A DNA stretch of 64,000 nt from Demequina subtropica (GCF_000971235.1 NZ_BBMB01000010.1:20922-84921); one strand, 5' to 3'. Shown: positions 10,657 through 19,500, numbered from the stretch's first letter. The notes: generated by a model from the letters alone, not told the origin. A program made the numbers and translations.

Positions 10657-12083
10657 CCGCCGCCAACCCGCTGGCCGTGCTCATGCCCGGCTTCGTCGGG
10701 CACACCCTCCCGGGCTGGCTCGAGCAGCGGCTGAAGGACGGGCTGGGCGGCGTGTGCCTCTTCGGCGCGAACGTCGAGTCGCCCGCCCAGCTGCGCGCCC
10801 TCACCGACGCCATCCACGCGGCCAACCCGCACGCGATCGTCGCGATCGACGAGGAGGGCGGCGACGTCTCGCGCCTCTACCAGGCCATCGGCTCGCCGTT
10901 CCCCGGCAACGCCGTCCTGGGACGGCTGGACGATGCGGCGGCCACCCAGGCCGTCGCGGCACGGGTGGGCGCGGAGCTCGCCGCGGTGGGCGTGGACCTC
11001 ACGCTTGCCCCCGACGTGGACGTCAACGCCAACCCGCGCAACCCGGTCATCGGCGTGCGCAGCTTCGGCGCCGACCCGGCGCTCGTGGCCCGCCACACCG
11101 AGGCATGGGTGCGTGGCGTGCAGTCCACCGGCGTCTCGGCGTGCGCCAAGCACTTCCCGGGCCACGGGGACACGGCGCAGGACTCGCACCACGCGCTGCC
11201 GGTGGTCGACGCCGCCGCGCAGGTGCTGCACGAGCGCGACCTCCCGCCCTTCGTCGCCGCGATCGATGCCGGGACGGCGACCGTGATGACGTCGCACCTC
11301 ATGGTGCCGGCGCTCGACTCGGAGCTCCCCGCGACCTTCTCGCGGCCCATCCTTCAGGGCCTGCTGCGGGCGGGGCTCGGCTTCGAGGGCGTGGTGGTGA
11401 CCGACGCGCTCGACATGCAGGGAGCCTCGGCGGGCCGGGGGATCCCGGCGGCCGCGGTGCTCGCGCTCGCGGGCGGGTCCGACCTGCTGTGCCTGGGCTC
11501 GGTCAACCCCGACGAGGAGATCGGCGAGATCGCCGCCGCCATCGCGGCAGCGGTCGCATCCGGCGCGCTCGATGCCGATCGCTTGGCCGACGCCGCGGCA
11601 CGATGCGCCGCGCTGGGCTCGGCGCATGCCGAGCGACGGGCCGGGTCCGGGGAGCAGGAAGGCCCCGAGATCGTCGATGCCGCCATGGTGCGGCGCACCT
11701 TCGACGTGTCGCGCGAGGCACGCGACCTGCTCGCGGCGGACCGCCCGCGCGTGTGGCTGCGGCTCGACCCGGCCGCGAACATGGCGGTCGGGAACGCGCC
11801 CTGGGGTCCGTTCGCCGCCGGCGCGGAAGCGGCCGCGAGCCTCGGCGCCGACGGCGACCCCGCATCGTTCGCCGCGGCCGCCGCCGACGGCGCGCTCGCG
11901 ATCGTGGTGGGCAAGGACAACCACCGGCACCCGTGGGCGCTCGCCGCGATCGACGCGGTGCGCGAGCGGGGCGACGCGGTGGTGGTGGACATGGGCTGGC
12001 CGGGCGACCGAGCCGCCGACGTCGCGACCTACGGAGCGTCTCGCCTCGTGGGCGAGGCGCTCATCGAGCTGATCGGACAGTGA
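10653..12083 (+). CDS. nagZ: GH3 beta-N-acetylhexosaminidase (NagZ/Nag3-like), cytosolic
   Basis: A 476-residue glycoside hydrolase family 3 protein without signal peptide, so it acts on imported disaccharides. The barrel domain has the NagZ signature KHFPGHGDTAQDSHHALP, containing the His-Asp catalytic dyad, and VVTDALDM with the nucleophile Asp251. About 150 C-terminal residues form an additional GH3_C-like alpha/beta domain. NagZ-type members cleave GlcNAc from GlcNAc-anhydroMurNAc or chitobiose. A Cellulomonas fimi relative, Nag3, has been described as a phosphorylase, so GlcNAc-1-phosphate is a possible product here. ATG start overlapping the permease stop. Confidence 0.88.
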   Translation: MTAANPLAVLMPGFVGHTLPGWLEQRLKDGLGGVCLFGANVESPAQLRALTDAIHAANPHAIVAIDEEGGDVSRLYQAIGSPFPGNAVLGRLDDAAATQAVAARVGAELAAVGVDLTLAPDVDVNANPRNPVIGVRSFGADPALVARHTEAWVRGVQSTGVSACAKHFPGHGDTAQDSHHALPVVDAAAQVLHERDLPPFVAAIDAGTATVMTSHLMVPALDSELPATFSRPILQGLLRAGLGFEGVVVTDALDMQGASAGRGIPAAAVLALAGGSDLLCLGSVNPDEEIGEIAAAIAAAVASGALDADRLADAAARCAALGSAHAERRAGSGEQEGPEIVDAAMVRRTFDVSREARDLLAADRPRVWLRLDPAANMAVGNAPWGPFAAGAEAAASLGADGDPASFAAAAADGALAIVVGKDNHRHPWALAAIDAVRERGDAVVVDMGWPGDRAADVATYGASRLVGEALIELIGQ

Positions 12084-12085
12084 GC

Positions 12086-12982
12086 ATGCATCTGGGAATC
12101 GACATCGGCGGCACCAAGACCGATGCCGTGGTCGTGGACACGGCCGGCGCCGTCCTGGCTCGCGACCGCCGCCCCTCGGGACGGGGGGCCGATGCGGTGG
12201 TCGCGGCGGCGCTCGAGAGCGCCCGGGCCGCGTGCGCCGACGCGGGCGTGACGCCCGGCGAGGTGACCGTGGGGATCGGGACGCCGGGGACCGTGGTCGA
12301 CGGCATCGTCTCCCACGCGGTGAACCTGCGCGTGGACCGGCTCGACCTCGCGGGGGAGTTCTCCGCGGGATGGGGCGCCCGGCCTGTCGTGGACAACGAC
12401 GTGAACGTCGCGGCGCTCGGCGCGTGGATCCTCGCGGGCGACGGCGCGGACCGTTCGATGGCCTACCTCAACCTCGGCACCGGCCTCGCCGCGGGGTTGG
12501 TGCTGGGCGGCCGTGTGTGGCGGGGCAAGCGGGGGGCCGCCGGGGAGATCGGGCACATCTCGGTCGATCCGGCCGGTCCCGTGGGCGCGGACGGGCTGCC
12601 GGGCGGGCTCGAGACCTACGCCTCTGGCTCGGGGCTCGCGCTGCAGTGGGCCGTGGACGGTGCGACCGGGCGTGACGTGGTCGAGGCGGCCGCCGCGGGC
12701 GACGCGCGGGCACGCGAGATCTGCGAGCGCGCGTACTACGGCCTCGCGTCGTGCGTGAGGGTGCTGGTGCTCACGCTCGACGTGGACGAGGTGGTGGTCG
12801 GCGGGGGCATGACGGCCTGGGGTGCCGAGCTCATGGACGGCGCGACGCGCATCCTGGACGCGTGGGCGGGTGCGAGCCCGTTCCTCGCCTCGCTCGAGCT
12901 CGCGGCGCGCATGCGACCGCTCGACATCGACGTACCCGTGGCGGCCGTGGGTGCCGCGATGCTGGGAGGCGGACGTGGCTGA
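12086..12982 (+). CDS. nagK: ROK-family sugar kinase, probably N-acetylglucosamine kinase
   Basis: A 298-residue ROK kinase. The ATP-binding loop DIGGTKTDAVVVD is at residues 5-17 and the catalytic Asp lies in VDNDVN. Between NagZ and NagB it would phosphorylate free GlcNAc to GlcNAc-6-phosphate, the substrate of NagA. The usual ROK zinc motif CxCGxxGCxE is missing: after EIGHISVD the chain reads GPVGADGLPGGLETYASG with no cysteine. The His and the LE..ASG segment remain. The ATG at 12086 is taken as start; a GTG at 12080 in the same frame overlaps the upstream stop and is possible. Confidence 0.82.
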   Translation: MHLGIDIGGTKTDAVVVDTAGAVLARDRRPSGRGADAVVAAALESARAACADAGVTPGEVTVGIGTPGTVVDGIVSHAVNLRVDRLDLAGEFSAGWGARPVVDNDVNVAALGAWILAGDGADRSMAYLNLGTGLAAGLVLGGRVWRGKRGAAGEIGHISVDPAGPVGADGLPGGLETYASGSGLALQWAVDGATGRDVVEAAAAGDARAREICERAYYGLASCVRVLVLTLDVDEVVVGGGMTAWGAELMDGATRILDAWAGASPFLASLELAARMRPLDIDVPVAAVGAAMLGGGRG

Positions 12983-13757
12983 GGTGATCGTGCTGGAGAC
13001 GGCGGAGGACGCGGGGGCGTTCGTCGCGGCGCACATCGCGGCCGCCGTCCGGACCGACCCCGAGTTCACGCTCGGAGTGGCGACGGGCTCGACCCCGCTG
13101 CCGGTCTACGAGGCGCTCCGCGCCGAGGCAGAGGCAGGGACCGACTTCACGCGGATGGCGGCCTTCGCCCTCGATGAGTACGTGGGCCTGCCGGCCGGGC
13201 ATCCCGAGAGCTACCGCTCCGTGGTTGACCGCGAGGTCACGGTCCCGCTGGGTCTCGATCCTGGACGGGTGCACGTGCCGGACGGCTCGCTCGACGGCAT
13301 CGCGACCGCGGGCGAGCGCTACGAGGAGGCGCTGCGCGCTCACGGGGGAGTGGACCTCCAGCTGCTGGGGATCGGCCGCACCGGGCACCTCGGCTTCAAC
13401 GAGCCCGGGTCGAGCTTCGGGTCGCTGACCCGCGTGAAGACGCTGACGGAGAGGACGCGCGAGGACAACGCGCGCTTCTTCGACTCGCTCGACCAGGTCC
13501 CCGTGCACTGCGTGACGCAGGGGCTCGGCACCATCCTCCGGGCGCGGCATCTGGTGCTGCTCGCCTTCGGGGAGTCGAAGGCGGAGGCGCTCGCGGCGGC
13601 GGTCGAGGGGCCGGTGTCCGCGTCGATGCCGGGGTCCGCGATCCAGCTGCACCCGCGCGTGACCGTGGTGGTCGACCCCGGCGCTGCCTCGCAGCTGCAG
13701 TTCGCCGACTACTACCGTTGGGCCCAGGACAACAAGCCCGAGTGGCAGGGGATCTGA
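12975..13757 (+). CDS. nagB: Glucosamine-6-phosphate deaminase
   Basis: Converts GlcN-6-phosphate to fructose-6-phosphate and ammonia, feeding amino sugars into glycolysis. It has 260 residues, normal length. Motifs are LGVATGSTP for phosphate binding, LDEYVGL with the catalytic Asp, and GIGRTGHLGFNEPGSSF with the catalytic His and Glu. The position that is Asp141 in the E. coli enzyme is Thr, as I recall for many non-enterobacterial members. GTG at 12975 has a GGGAGGC ribosome-binding site 5 bp upstream and overlaps the kinase stop by 8 bp; longer readings of the frame lack support. Confidence 0.93.
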   Translation: MAEVIVLETAEDAGAFVAAHIAAAVRTDPEFTLGVATGSTPLPVYEALRAEAEAGTDFTRMAAFALDEYVGLPAGHPESYRSVVDREVTVPLGLDPGRVHVPDGSLDGIATAGERYEEALRAHGGVDLQLLGIGRTGHLGFNEPGSSFGSLTRVKTLTERTREDNARFFDSLDQVPVHCVTQGLGTILRARHLVLLAFGESKAEALAAAVEGPVSASMPGSAIQLHPRVTVVVDPGAASQLQFADYYRWAQDNKPEWQGI

Positions 13758-13759
13758 GC

Positions 13760-14632
13760 ATGGCGTGGACCGACATCCACTGCCACGGCGGTGGCGGCCA
13801 CGCCTTCGGCGGGACCGTCGAGGGCACGCTCGCGGCGCTCGCCGCGCATCGTTCTCACGGGACCGGCCGGGTGGTCGCCTCGCTGGTCTCGGCGCCGCTC
13901 GCGGAGACGGCACGCGCCGCCGCCGTGATCCGCGAGGCGATGGCGGCCGATGCCGGCCTGCTGGGCATCCACCTCGAGGGGCCGTTCCTGGCGCCCTCCC
14001 GCAAGGGTGCGCATGACCCCTCGGCCCTGGCGCTGCCCACGCGGGAGGCGGTCATGGGCCTTCTCGAGGCCTGCGACGGGACGCTGCGTCAGATCACGAT
14101 GGCGCCCGAGCTGCCCGGCGCGATCGAGGCGATCGGGATCCTGGTCGACCACGGCGTGGTCGTCGCGGTGGGGCACACGGAGTGCGGCGCCGGTGAGGCG
14201 CGCGCGGCCTTCGACGCGGGAGCGACGCTCATCACGCACGGCTTCAACGCGATGGCGCCCATCACCGGGCGCGACCCGGGTCCGCTGGGCGCAGCCCTCG
14301 ACGACCCCCGGGTCGCGATCGAGGTGATCGCCGACGGCATCCACGTCGCGCCGTCCAACATCGCGACGCTGTTCCGTGCGGCGCCGGGGCGCATCGTGCT
14401 GGTGACGGACGCGATGGCGGCCGCCGCATCGTCCCCCGGTCGCTACTCCCTCGGCGGCCTGGACGTGGACGTGACGGTCGACGGCCGCGCGGTGCTCGCG
14501 GGCACGCAGACGTTGGCGGGGTCCACGCTGACCCTGGACCGCGCCGTCGACGTCTGCATCGCCGCGGGCGTGCCGCGCGACGAGGCGGAGGCGGCGGTCA
14601 CCACCACCCCGGAATGGGTGCTCGACCTCTAA
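13760..14632 (+). CDS. nagA: Minimal N-acetylglucosamine-6-phosphate deacetylase
   Basis: Removes the acetyl group from GlcNAc-6-phosphate to feed NagB. Metal and substrate motifs are present: DIHCHGGGGH, HLEGPFLAPSRKGAH, VAVGHTEC, THGFNAMAP, ADGIHVAP and VLVTDAMAA. The protein has only 290 residues against about 380 for typical NagA. It begins directly at the first metal motif and ends at TTTPEWVLDL, so the N- and C-terminal strands that make up the small beta-sandwich domain are lacking. The TIM barrel appears complete, so this is probably a compact active form. ATG with AGGGGAT upstream, 2 bp after the nagB stop; last gene of the operon. Confidence 0.87.
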   Translation: MAWTDIHCHGGGGHAFGGTVEGTLAALAAHRSHGTGRVVASLVSAPLAETARAAAVIREAMAADAGLLGIHLEGPFLAPSRKGAHDPSALALPTREAVMGLLEACDGTLRQITMAPELPGAIEAIGILVDHGVVVAVGHTECGAGEARAAFDAGATLITHGFNAMAPITGRDPGPLGAALDDPRVAIEVIADGIHVAPSNIATLFRAAPGRIVLVTDAMAAAASSPGRYSLGGLDVDVTVDGRAVLAGTQTLAGSTLTLDRAVDVCIAAGVPRDEAEAAVTTTPEWVLDL

Positions 14633-14749
14633 CCCCCACCGACAGCCACAACGGAGCTGGTCCCGGTGTGCCGGCGTGTCGCGGCCCGTGACCGGTCACG
14701 ATGCGGCGTGTCGCGGCGAGATCCGTTGCGACTGTCAGAGTGGGGGCTA
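14630..14749. repeat. Imperfect inverted repeat spanning the nagA-purU convergent gap
   Basis: The two ends of the 114-bp gap, including both stop codons, are imperfect inverted copies. On the left the order is CCCCCAC, GACAG, CAACGGA (14633-14655); on the right the same blocks occur in reverse complement (14722-14745). A perfect 14-bp palindrome CGTGACCGGTCACG sits at 14687-14700 and the 10-mer GTGTCGCGGC is repeated directly on each side. It may be a large bidirectional terminator or a decayed mobile repeat. Confidence 0.45.
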
Positions 14750-15598
14750 CTTGAAGACGATGGTGCGGTGGCCGTCCAGCAGGATGCGGTGCTCCGCGTG
14801 CCACCTCACGGCCCTCGCGAGGGCGCGCCGTTCCACGTCGGCGCCGATCGCGGTGAGCGACTCGGGCGTGTAGGTGTGGTCCACGCGCTCGACGTCCTGC
14901 TCGATGATCGGGCCCTCGTCGAGGTCGGACGTGACGTAGTGCGCGGTCGCGCCGATGAGCTTGACGCCGCGGTCGTGCGCCTGGAAGTACGGCCGCGCGC
15001 CCTTGAACGAGGGCAGGAACGAGTGGTGGATGTTGATGATCCGCCCGCGCAGCGCGTCCGAGAGCTCGGGGGACAGGATCTGCATGTAGCGCGCGAGCAC
15101 GACCAGCTCGGCGTCCAGCTCCTCGACCAGGGCCAGCAGCGCGGCCTCCGCCTCGGCCTTCGTGTCCGCCGTGACGGGGATGTGGTGGAACGGCTTGCCG
15201 TAGAACTCGGCCAGATCCTTGAGCGTGGTGTGGTTGCCCACCACGCCGACGATGTCGACCGGCAGCGTCTTCGCGCGCTCGCGGAAGAGCAGGTCGTTCA
15301 CGCAGTGCGCGGTCTTCGACACCATGACGATGGTGCGCATGCGGCGGCCCGCGACGTCGAGGTCCCACGTCATCTCGAACCGCGCGGCGATCCCGTCGAC
15401 GGCCGCCTCGAGCTCCGCGAGCGGCGCGGCGGACGCGAACTCCACGCGCATGAAGAACAGGCCCGTGTCCGGGTCGCCGAACTGCTGCGACTCGGTGATG
15501 TTGCCGTCGTGCTCCGCGAGCACGCCCGAGACGGCATGCACGATGCCGGGGCGGTCGGGGCAGGACAGGCTGAGGACCCAGGACGATGCGTCGGTCAT
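14747..15598 (-). CDS. purU: Formyltetrahydrofolate deformylase
   Basis: Hydrolyses 10-formyl-THF to THF and formate, balancing one-carbon pools with glyA-folD nearby. It has 283 residues. An N-terminal ACT domain (about 6-80, SCPDRPGIVHAVSGVLAEH) precedes a formyltransferase-like domain with NIHHSFLPSFKGARPY and HYVTSDLDEGPIIEQD, which carry the catalytic Asn, His and Asp. The ATG at 15598 is preferred over an upstream TTG. A TAATCT box (15607-15612, minus strand) lies 8 nt upstream with no ribosome-binding site, so the mRNA may be leaderless. Convergent with nagA. Confidence 0.94.
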   Translation of the reverse strand: MTDASSWVLSLSCPDRPGIVHAVSGVLAEHDGNITESQQFGDPDTGLFFMRVEFASAAPLAELEAAVDGIAARFEMTWDLDVAGRRMRTIVMVSKTAHCVNDLLFRERAKTLPVDIVGVVGNHTTLKDLAEFYGKPFHHIPVTADTKAEAEAALLALVEELDAELVVLARYMQILSPELSDALRGRIINIHHSFLPSFKGARPYFQAHDRGVKLIGATAHYVTSDLDEGPIIEQDVERVDHTYTPESLTAIGADVERRALARAVRWHAEHRILLDGHRTIVFK

Positions 15599-15682
15599 GA
15601 CGCACAAGATTAGCGGGAACGACGCGCCGCGCCACGGGCGCGCGCATACCCGCTGGGGGTTCCGTCATGCCAGGATGGATCC

Positions 15683-16222
15683 ATGAGCGAGGGCGATCAG
15701 ATCCGCATCGATGTCGTCGGCACCCCGGACGCCGGCGAGCTCCTCACCCTGAGGCGCGCGGCTTTCGTGTCCGAGGCACAGATCTTCAACGACCCCAACA
15801 TCCCGGCGCTGACCCAGACGCTCGAGGAGCTGGTGGTCGACCTTCAGTCCGAGGACGTGGTGACGCTCGGCGCCTGGCAGGGGCACCGCCTCATCGGGTC
15901 GATCCGTGTGGGCATCGAGGACGACAAGGCGACCATCGGCCGCCTCGCGGTCGCCCCCGACCAGCAGGGCCAGGGCATCGGCACCCAGCTGCTGTTCGCG
16001 GTGCTCGCGTACCTGCCGGAGGACACGCGCGAGGTCTGGGTCTTCACGGGCCAGAACTCGAAGCACAACATCGCGCTGTACAACAAGGCCGGGTACGAGC
16101 ACCAGTTCGACCAGGTCGCGGGCGACCTCACCTACGCGTACCTGCGCAAGGTGCTCGAGGCCGGCGCGATCGTCGACGACGAGGACGACGTCGAGGACGT
16201 CGCGGTGCGCGGGGAGAACTAG
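15683..16222 (+). CDS. GNAT-family acetyltransferase
   Basis: A 179-residue protein of the Gcn5-related acetyltransferase fold. The acetyl-CoA binding loop is visible as IGRLAVAPDQQGQGIGTQLL (about 92-111), followed by the NIALYNKAGYEHQF segment typical of motif B. The C-terminus is an acidic tail (DDEDDVEDVAV). The substrate is unknown. The ATG has no clear ribosome-binding site; CAGGAT 6 nt upstream could be a weak leaderless -10 box. Divergent from purU by 84 bp. Confidence 0.85.
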   Translation: MSEGDQIRIDVVGTPDAGELLTLRRAAFVSEAQIFNDPNIPALTQTLEELVVDLQSEDVVTLGAWQGHRLIGSIRVGIEDDKATIGRLAVAPDQQGQGIGTQLLFAVLAYLPEDTREVWVFTGQNSKHNIALYNKAGYEHQFDQVAGDLTYAYLRKVLEAGAIVDDEDDVEDVAVRGEN

Positions 16223-16257
16223 CGCCGCCTGCCATCCACGGCGTCCGGGGAGGGACG

Positions 16258-17118
16258 ATGTCCTGGTACGAGTCCACCATCGTCGAACCGGGGCGTGCTC
16301 CGACCCTGTGGCTGCTCGTCGGCTTCCTGGTGACATTCGCGCTCACGCGGTGGGTGACGCGGCGCATCCGAGCGCGCGAGCTGGCCGTCGCGCGCGGCGA
16401 GGCGGCGCCGGCCGAGGGCGGCGTCGTCTCGAACATCCACCTGGGCGGCGTGCACGTGCACCACCAGGTGTGGGGCATCCTGCTCGTGATGGTGACGGGC
16501 GTGCTCGAGTTCCGGTTCAGCCCCGCGTCCCCGTGGGTCGAGATCCTCGCCGCGCTCTTCGGCGCCGGCGCCGCGCTCGCGCTCGACGAGTTCGCGCTGT
16601 GGCTCCACCTCGACGACGTCTACTGGTCCGCGGAAGGCCGCAAGTCGATCGACGCGATCCTGGTGGCGGCGGTCATCGCGCTCGGCCTGCTGCTCGGCTC
16701 CTCGCCGGTGGGCATCGACCCCTCCGAGCAGAGCTCCGGCTGGGCCTTCGCGCTCGCGCTCGCGATCCACTTCACCCTGGTCATCATCACGGCGCTCAAG
16801 GGCAAGCGCGTGACAGCGCTCATCGGCGTGGTGCTGCCGGTCGTGTCCGAGGTCGCCGCGATCCGGCTCGCGAAGCCCACCTCGTTCTGGGCGAGGCGCT
16901 TCTACAAGGAGAAGAAGATGGCCCGGGCGCGGCGCCGCTACTCCGAGGTCTACCAGCGCCGGTGGGACCGCATCCGCGACCGCATCGGCGGCGCTCACGG
17001 GACCCGGCTCACGGCCGCCGTCGAGCGGCGGGTGAGCGACAGCATCGTCCGGGCGACGGAGGACGATGCGCCCGTGGCCGGCGCCGATCGCGGGCCTGCC
17101 GCGCGCGATGCGGGATAG
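16258..17118 (+). CDS. Integral membrane protein with clustered His and Asp/Glu motifs
   Basis: A 286-residue protein of unknown function with about six membrane spans (near 15-33, 70-85, 94-117, 134-150, 163-183 and 188-205) and a basic C-terminal cytoplasmic tail. Two polar clusters stand out next to membrane segments: NIHLGGVHVHHQVWG (about 60-74) with four His, and LDEFALWLHLDDVYW (about 108-122) with Asp, Glu, His and two more Asp. Such paired His and acidic clusters are typical of metal-dependent membrane enzymes, so a di-metal site is inferred. ATG with a GGGGAGGGA ribosome-binding site. Follows the GNAT gene by 35 bp. Confidence 0.75.
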   Translation: MSWYESTIVEPGRAPTLWLLVGFLVTFALTRWVTRRIRARELAVARGEAAPAEGGVVSNIHLGGVHVHHQVWGILLVMVTGVLEFRFSPASPWVEILAALFGAGAALALDEFALWLHLDDVYWSAEGRKSIDAILVAAVIALGLLLGSSPVGIDPSEQSSGWAFALALAIHFTLVIITALKGKRVTALIGVVLPVVSEVAAIRLAKPTSFWARRFYKEKKMARARRRYSEVYQRRWDRIRDRIGGAHGTRLTAAVERRVSDSIVRATEDDAPVAGADRGPAARDAG

Positions 17119-17144
17119 GCCCTGGCGCATCGCGCGTCCGTTGC

Positions 17145-17150
17145 TAGACT
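17145..17150 (+). promoter_or_regulatory. -10 box of the glyA promoter
   Basis: TAGACT, placed so that transcription would start about 7 nt later, right where the ZTP riboswitch begins. The -35 element is not obvious. Confidence 0.55.
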
Positions 17151-17155
17151 CGGGC

Positions 17156-17235
17156 CTGCCGCAACTGGCGCAGTGGGCTCACCCACGGGGAGCGGCAAGG
17201 AGATCTCTCGACTGCTGGTCGCACGCCTGGGCCAC
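17156..17235 (+). ncRNA. ZTP (pfl) riboswitch upstream of glyA-folD
   Basis: The leader carries the conserved pfl-motif blocks in order. GCCGC-AACUGGCG (17158-17170) and the hairpin GUGGG-CUCA-CCCAC lead into CGGGGAGCGGC (17187-17197). After a variable linker comes CGCACGCCUGGGCC (17220-17233), where GCCUGGGCC is the second conserved half. These riboswitches sense ZTP/ZMP, which accumulates when 10-formyl-THF is short, and turn on one-carbon genes; glyA and folD are standard targets. A 7-bp stem GCCGGCG/CGCCGGC at 17255-17272 just before the AGGACAAGGAC ribosome-binding site is the probable expression platform. Confidence 0.85.
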
Positions 17236-17291
17236 TGGTCACCGGAAGCTACTTGCCGGCGACCTCGCCGGCGGACAGGACAAGGACAGTC

Positions 17292-18584
17292 ATGACGACC
17301 GACTCCAGCGCCACCGCAGCGGTGATGAACGCCACGCTGCAGGACTTCGACCCCGAGATCGCGCAGGTGCTCGACCGCGAGCTCGACCGCCAGCGCAACT
17401 ACCTCGAGATGATCGCGTCCGAGAACTTCGTGCCGCGCTCCGTGCTGCAGGCCCAGGGCTCCGTGCTCACGAACAAGTACGCCGAGGGCTACCCCGGCCG
17501 CCGCTACTACGGCGGCTGCGAGGAGGTCGACGTCGCGGAGACCATCGCGATCGAGCGCGCCAAGTCGCTGTTCGGTGCCGAGTACGCGAACGTGCAGCCG
17601 CACTCGGGCGCGACCGCCAACGCGGCCGTGCTGCACGCCCTCATCAACGCCGGCGACAAGATCATGGGCCTCTCGCTCGCGCACGGCGGCCACCTCACGC
17701 ACGGCATGAAGCTCAACTTCTCCGGCAAGCTCTACGACGTCGCGGCGTACGGCCTCGACGAGCAGACGCACCGGATCGAGATGGAGCAGGTGCGCGAGCA
17801 GGCGCTCGCCGAGCGTCCCGACGTCATCATCGCCGGCTGGTCTGCATATCCGCGCCACCTCGACTTCGCGGCCTTCCGCTCGATCGCCGATGAGGTCGGC
17901 GCAAAGCTCTGGACCGACATGGCCCACTTCGCCGGCCTGGTGGCCGCGGGCCTGCACCCGTCGCCCGTGCCGCACTCGGACGTGGTCTCGACCACCATCC
18001 ACAAGACCATCGGCGGCCCCCGCTCGGGCATGATCGTGTCGCGCGACACCGTGCTCGCGAAGAAGCTCAACTCGGCGGTGTTCCCGGGCCAGCAGGGCGG
18101 CCCGCTCATGCACGTCATCGCAGCCAAGGCGGTCGCGCTCAAGGCCGCCGCCGGCGAGGAGTTCAAGGAGCGCCAGGAGCGCGTCCTCGAGGGCGCCCGC
18201 ATCATCGCCGAGCGCCTCACGTCGCCCGACGCGATCGCGGCCGGCGTCAACGTCGTCACCGGCGGCACCGACGTGCACCTGGTGCTCGCGGACCTCCGCA
18301 ACTCGCCGCTCGACGGCCAGCAGGCCGAGGACCTCCTCCACGAGGTCGGCATCACGGTCAACCGCAACGCGGTCCCGTTCGACCCCCGCCCGCCGATGGT
18401 CACCTCGGGCGTGCGCATCGGCACCGCGGCGCTCGCGTCGCGCGGCTTCGGCGCCGAGGAGTTCACCGAGGTCGCCGACGTCATCGCCACGGCGTTCAAG
18501 GGCGGCGCCGACATCCCGGCGCTCCGTGCGCGCGTCGCGAAGCTGGCCGACGAGTTCCCGCTGTACGAGGGCCTCGCCCAGTGA
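17292..18584 (+). CDS. glyA: Serine hydroxymethyltransferase
   Basis: PLP enzyme converting serine and THF to glycine and methylene-THF, the main source of one-carbon units. It has 430 residues, normal length. Motifs are [36 protein letters not shown] and [14 protein letters not shown] with the PLP-binding Lys238. The ATG at 17292 is preceded by AGGACAAGGAC. Controlled by the ZTP riboswitch in its leader and translationally coupled to folD through a GTGA overlap. An earlier in-frame ATG at 17253 lies within the riboswitch expression region and is unlikely to be used. Confidence 0.97.
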   Translation: MTTDSSATAAVMNATLQDFDPEIAQVLDRELDRQRNYLEMIASENFVPRSVLQAQGSVLTNKYAEGYPGRRYYGGCEEVDVAETIAIERAKSLFGAEYANVQPHSGATANAAVLHALINAGDKIMGLSLAHGGHLTHGMKLNFSGKLYDVAAYGLDEQTHRIEMEQVREQALAERPDVIIAGWSAYPRHLDFAAFRSIADEVGAKLWTDMAHFAGLVAAGLHPSPVPHSDVVSTTIHKTIGGPRSGMIVSRDTVLAKKLNSAVFPGQQGGPLMHVIAAKAVALKAAAGEEFKERQERVLEGARIIAERLTSPDAIAAGVNVVTGGTDVHLVLADLRNSPLDGQQAEDLLHEVGITVNRNAVPFDPRPPMVTSGVRIGTAALASRGFGAEEFTEVADVIATAFKGGADIPALRARVAKLADEFPLYEGLAQ

Positions 18585-19480
18585 CGGCTCCCGCCGCCTC
18601 CGGGCCGCAGGTACTCGACGGCAAGGCCACCGCGGCCGCCATCAAGGGCGAGCTGAAGGACCGGGTCGACGCGCTGCGCTCGCGCGGCGTGACGCCCGGC
18701 CTCGGCACGCTCCTGGTCGGCTCGGACCCCGGTTCGACCTGGTACGTCAACGGCAAGCACGCGGACTGCGCCGAGGTGGGCATCGCCTCCATCCGTGAGG
18801 ACCTGCCCGAGACCGCGACGCAGGAGGAGATCGAGGCCGCCGTGGCGCGTCTCAACGCCGACCCCGCGTGCACCGGCTTCATCGTGCAGCTCCCGCTCCC
18901 GAAGGGCATCGACACCAACCGCGTGCTCGAGCTCGTCGACCCCGACAAGGATGCGGACGGCCTGCACCCGACCAACCTGGGCCGCCTGGTGCTGCGCATC
19001 TCGGAGCCGGTGGAGTCGAGCCTGCCGTGCACGCCCAAGGGCATCATCGAGCTGCTCTCGCGTCACGGCGTCGACCTCCGCGGCAAGGAGGTCGTGGTCG
19101 TGGGCCGCGGCACCACCGTCGGGCGCTCGATCGGGCTGCTGCTCACGCGCAAGGACGTCAACGCGACCGTGACGCTGTGCCACACCGGCACCGCGGACCT
19201 CGCCGCCCACACGCGTGGTGCCGATGTGGTGATCGCGGCGGCCGGCGTCCCGGGCATCGTCTCCGGCGACATGGTCAAGGACGGCGTGGTGCTCGTGGAT
19301 GTGGGCGTCTCGCGCGTCACCGACCCGGAGACCGGGAAGTCGAAGGTCGCCGGCGACATCGCGGCCGATGCGCGGGCCAAGGCGTCCTGGTACTCGCCCA
19401 ACCCGGGCGGCGTGGGCCCGATGACCCGCGCGATGCTGCTCGCGAACGTGGTCGAGAGCGCGGAGCGCGCGCTCGGCTGA
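18581..19480 (+). CDS. folD: Methylene-THF dehydrogenase / methenyl-THF cyclohydrolase
   Basis: Bifunctional enzyme interconverting methylene-THF and 10-formyl-THF, the formyl donor for PurN and PurH. It has 299 residues. The catalytic Tyr and Lys are in GSTWYVNGK (about 48-56), QLPLPKGI and [10 protein letters not shown] bind substrate, and [17 protein letters not shown] binds the cofactor. [13 protein letters not shown] near the end closes the active site. GTG start overlapping the glyA stop, so it shares the riboswitch-controlled transcript. A terminator follows 20 bp downstream. Confidence 0.95.
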   Translation: MTAPAASGPQVLDGKATAAAIKGELKDRVDALRSRGVTPGLGTLLVGSDPGSTWYVNGKHADCAEVGIASIREDLPETATQEEIEAAVARLNADPACTGFIVQLPLPKGIDTNRVLELVDPDKDADGLHPTNLGRLVLRISEPVESSLPCTPKGIIELLSRHGVDLRGKEVVVVGRGTTVGRSIGLLLTRKDVNATVTLCHTGTADLAAHTRGADVVIAAAGVPGIVSGDMVKDGVVLVDVGVSRVTDPETGKSKVAGDIAADARAKASWYSPNPGGVGPMTRAMLLANVVESAERALG

Positions 19481-19500
19481 CCGCCGCATCGTCCACTGTG

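Noticed and set aside
13378..13428. Thr at the position of catalytic Asp141 in NagB
   Set aside because: The GRTGH form, as I recall, is common in NagB outside enterobacteria; the remaining catalytic residues are present, so this is not evidence of inactivation.
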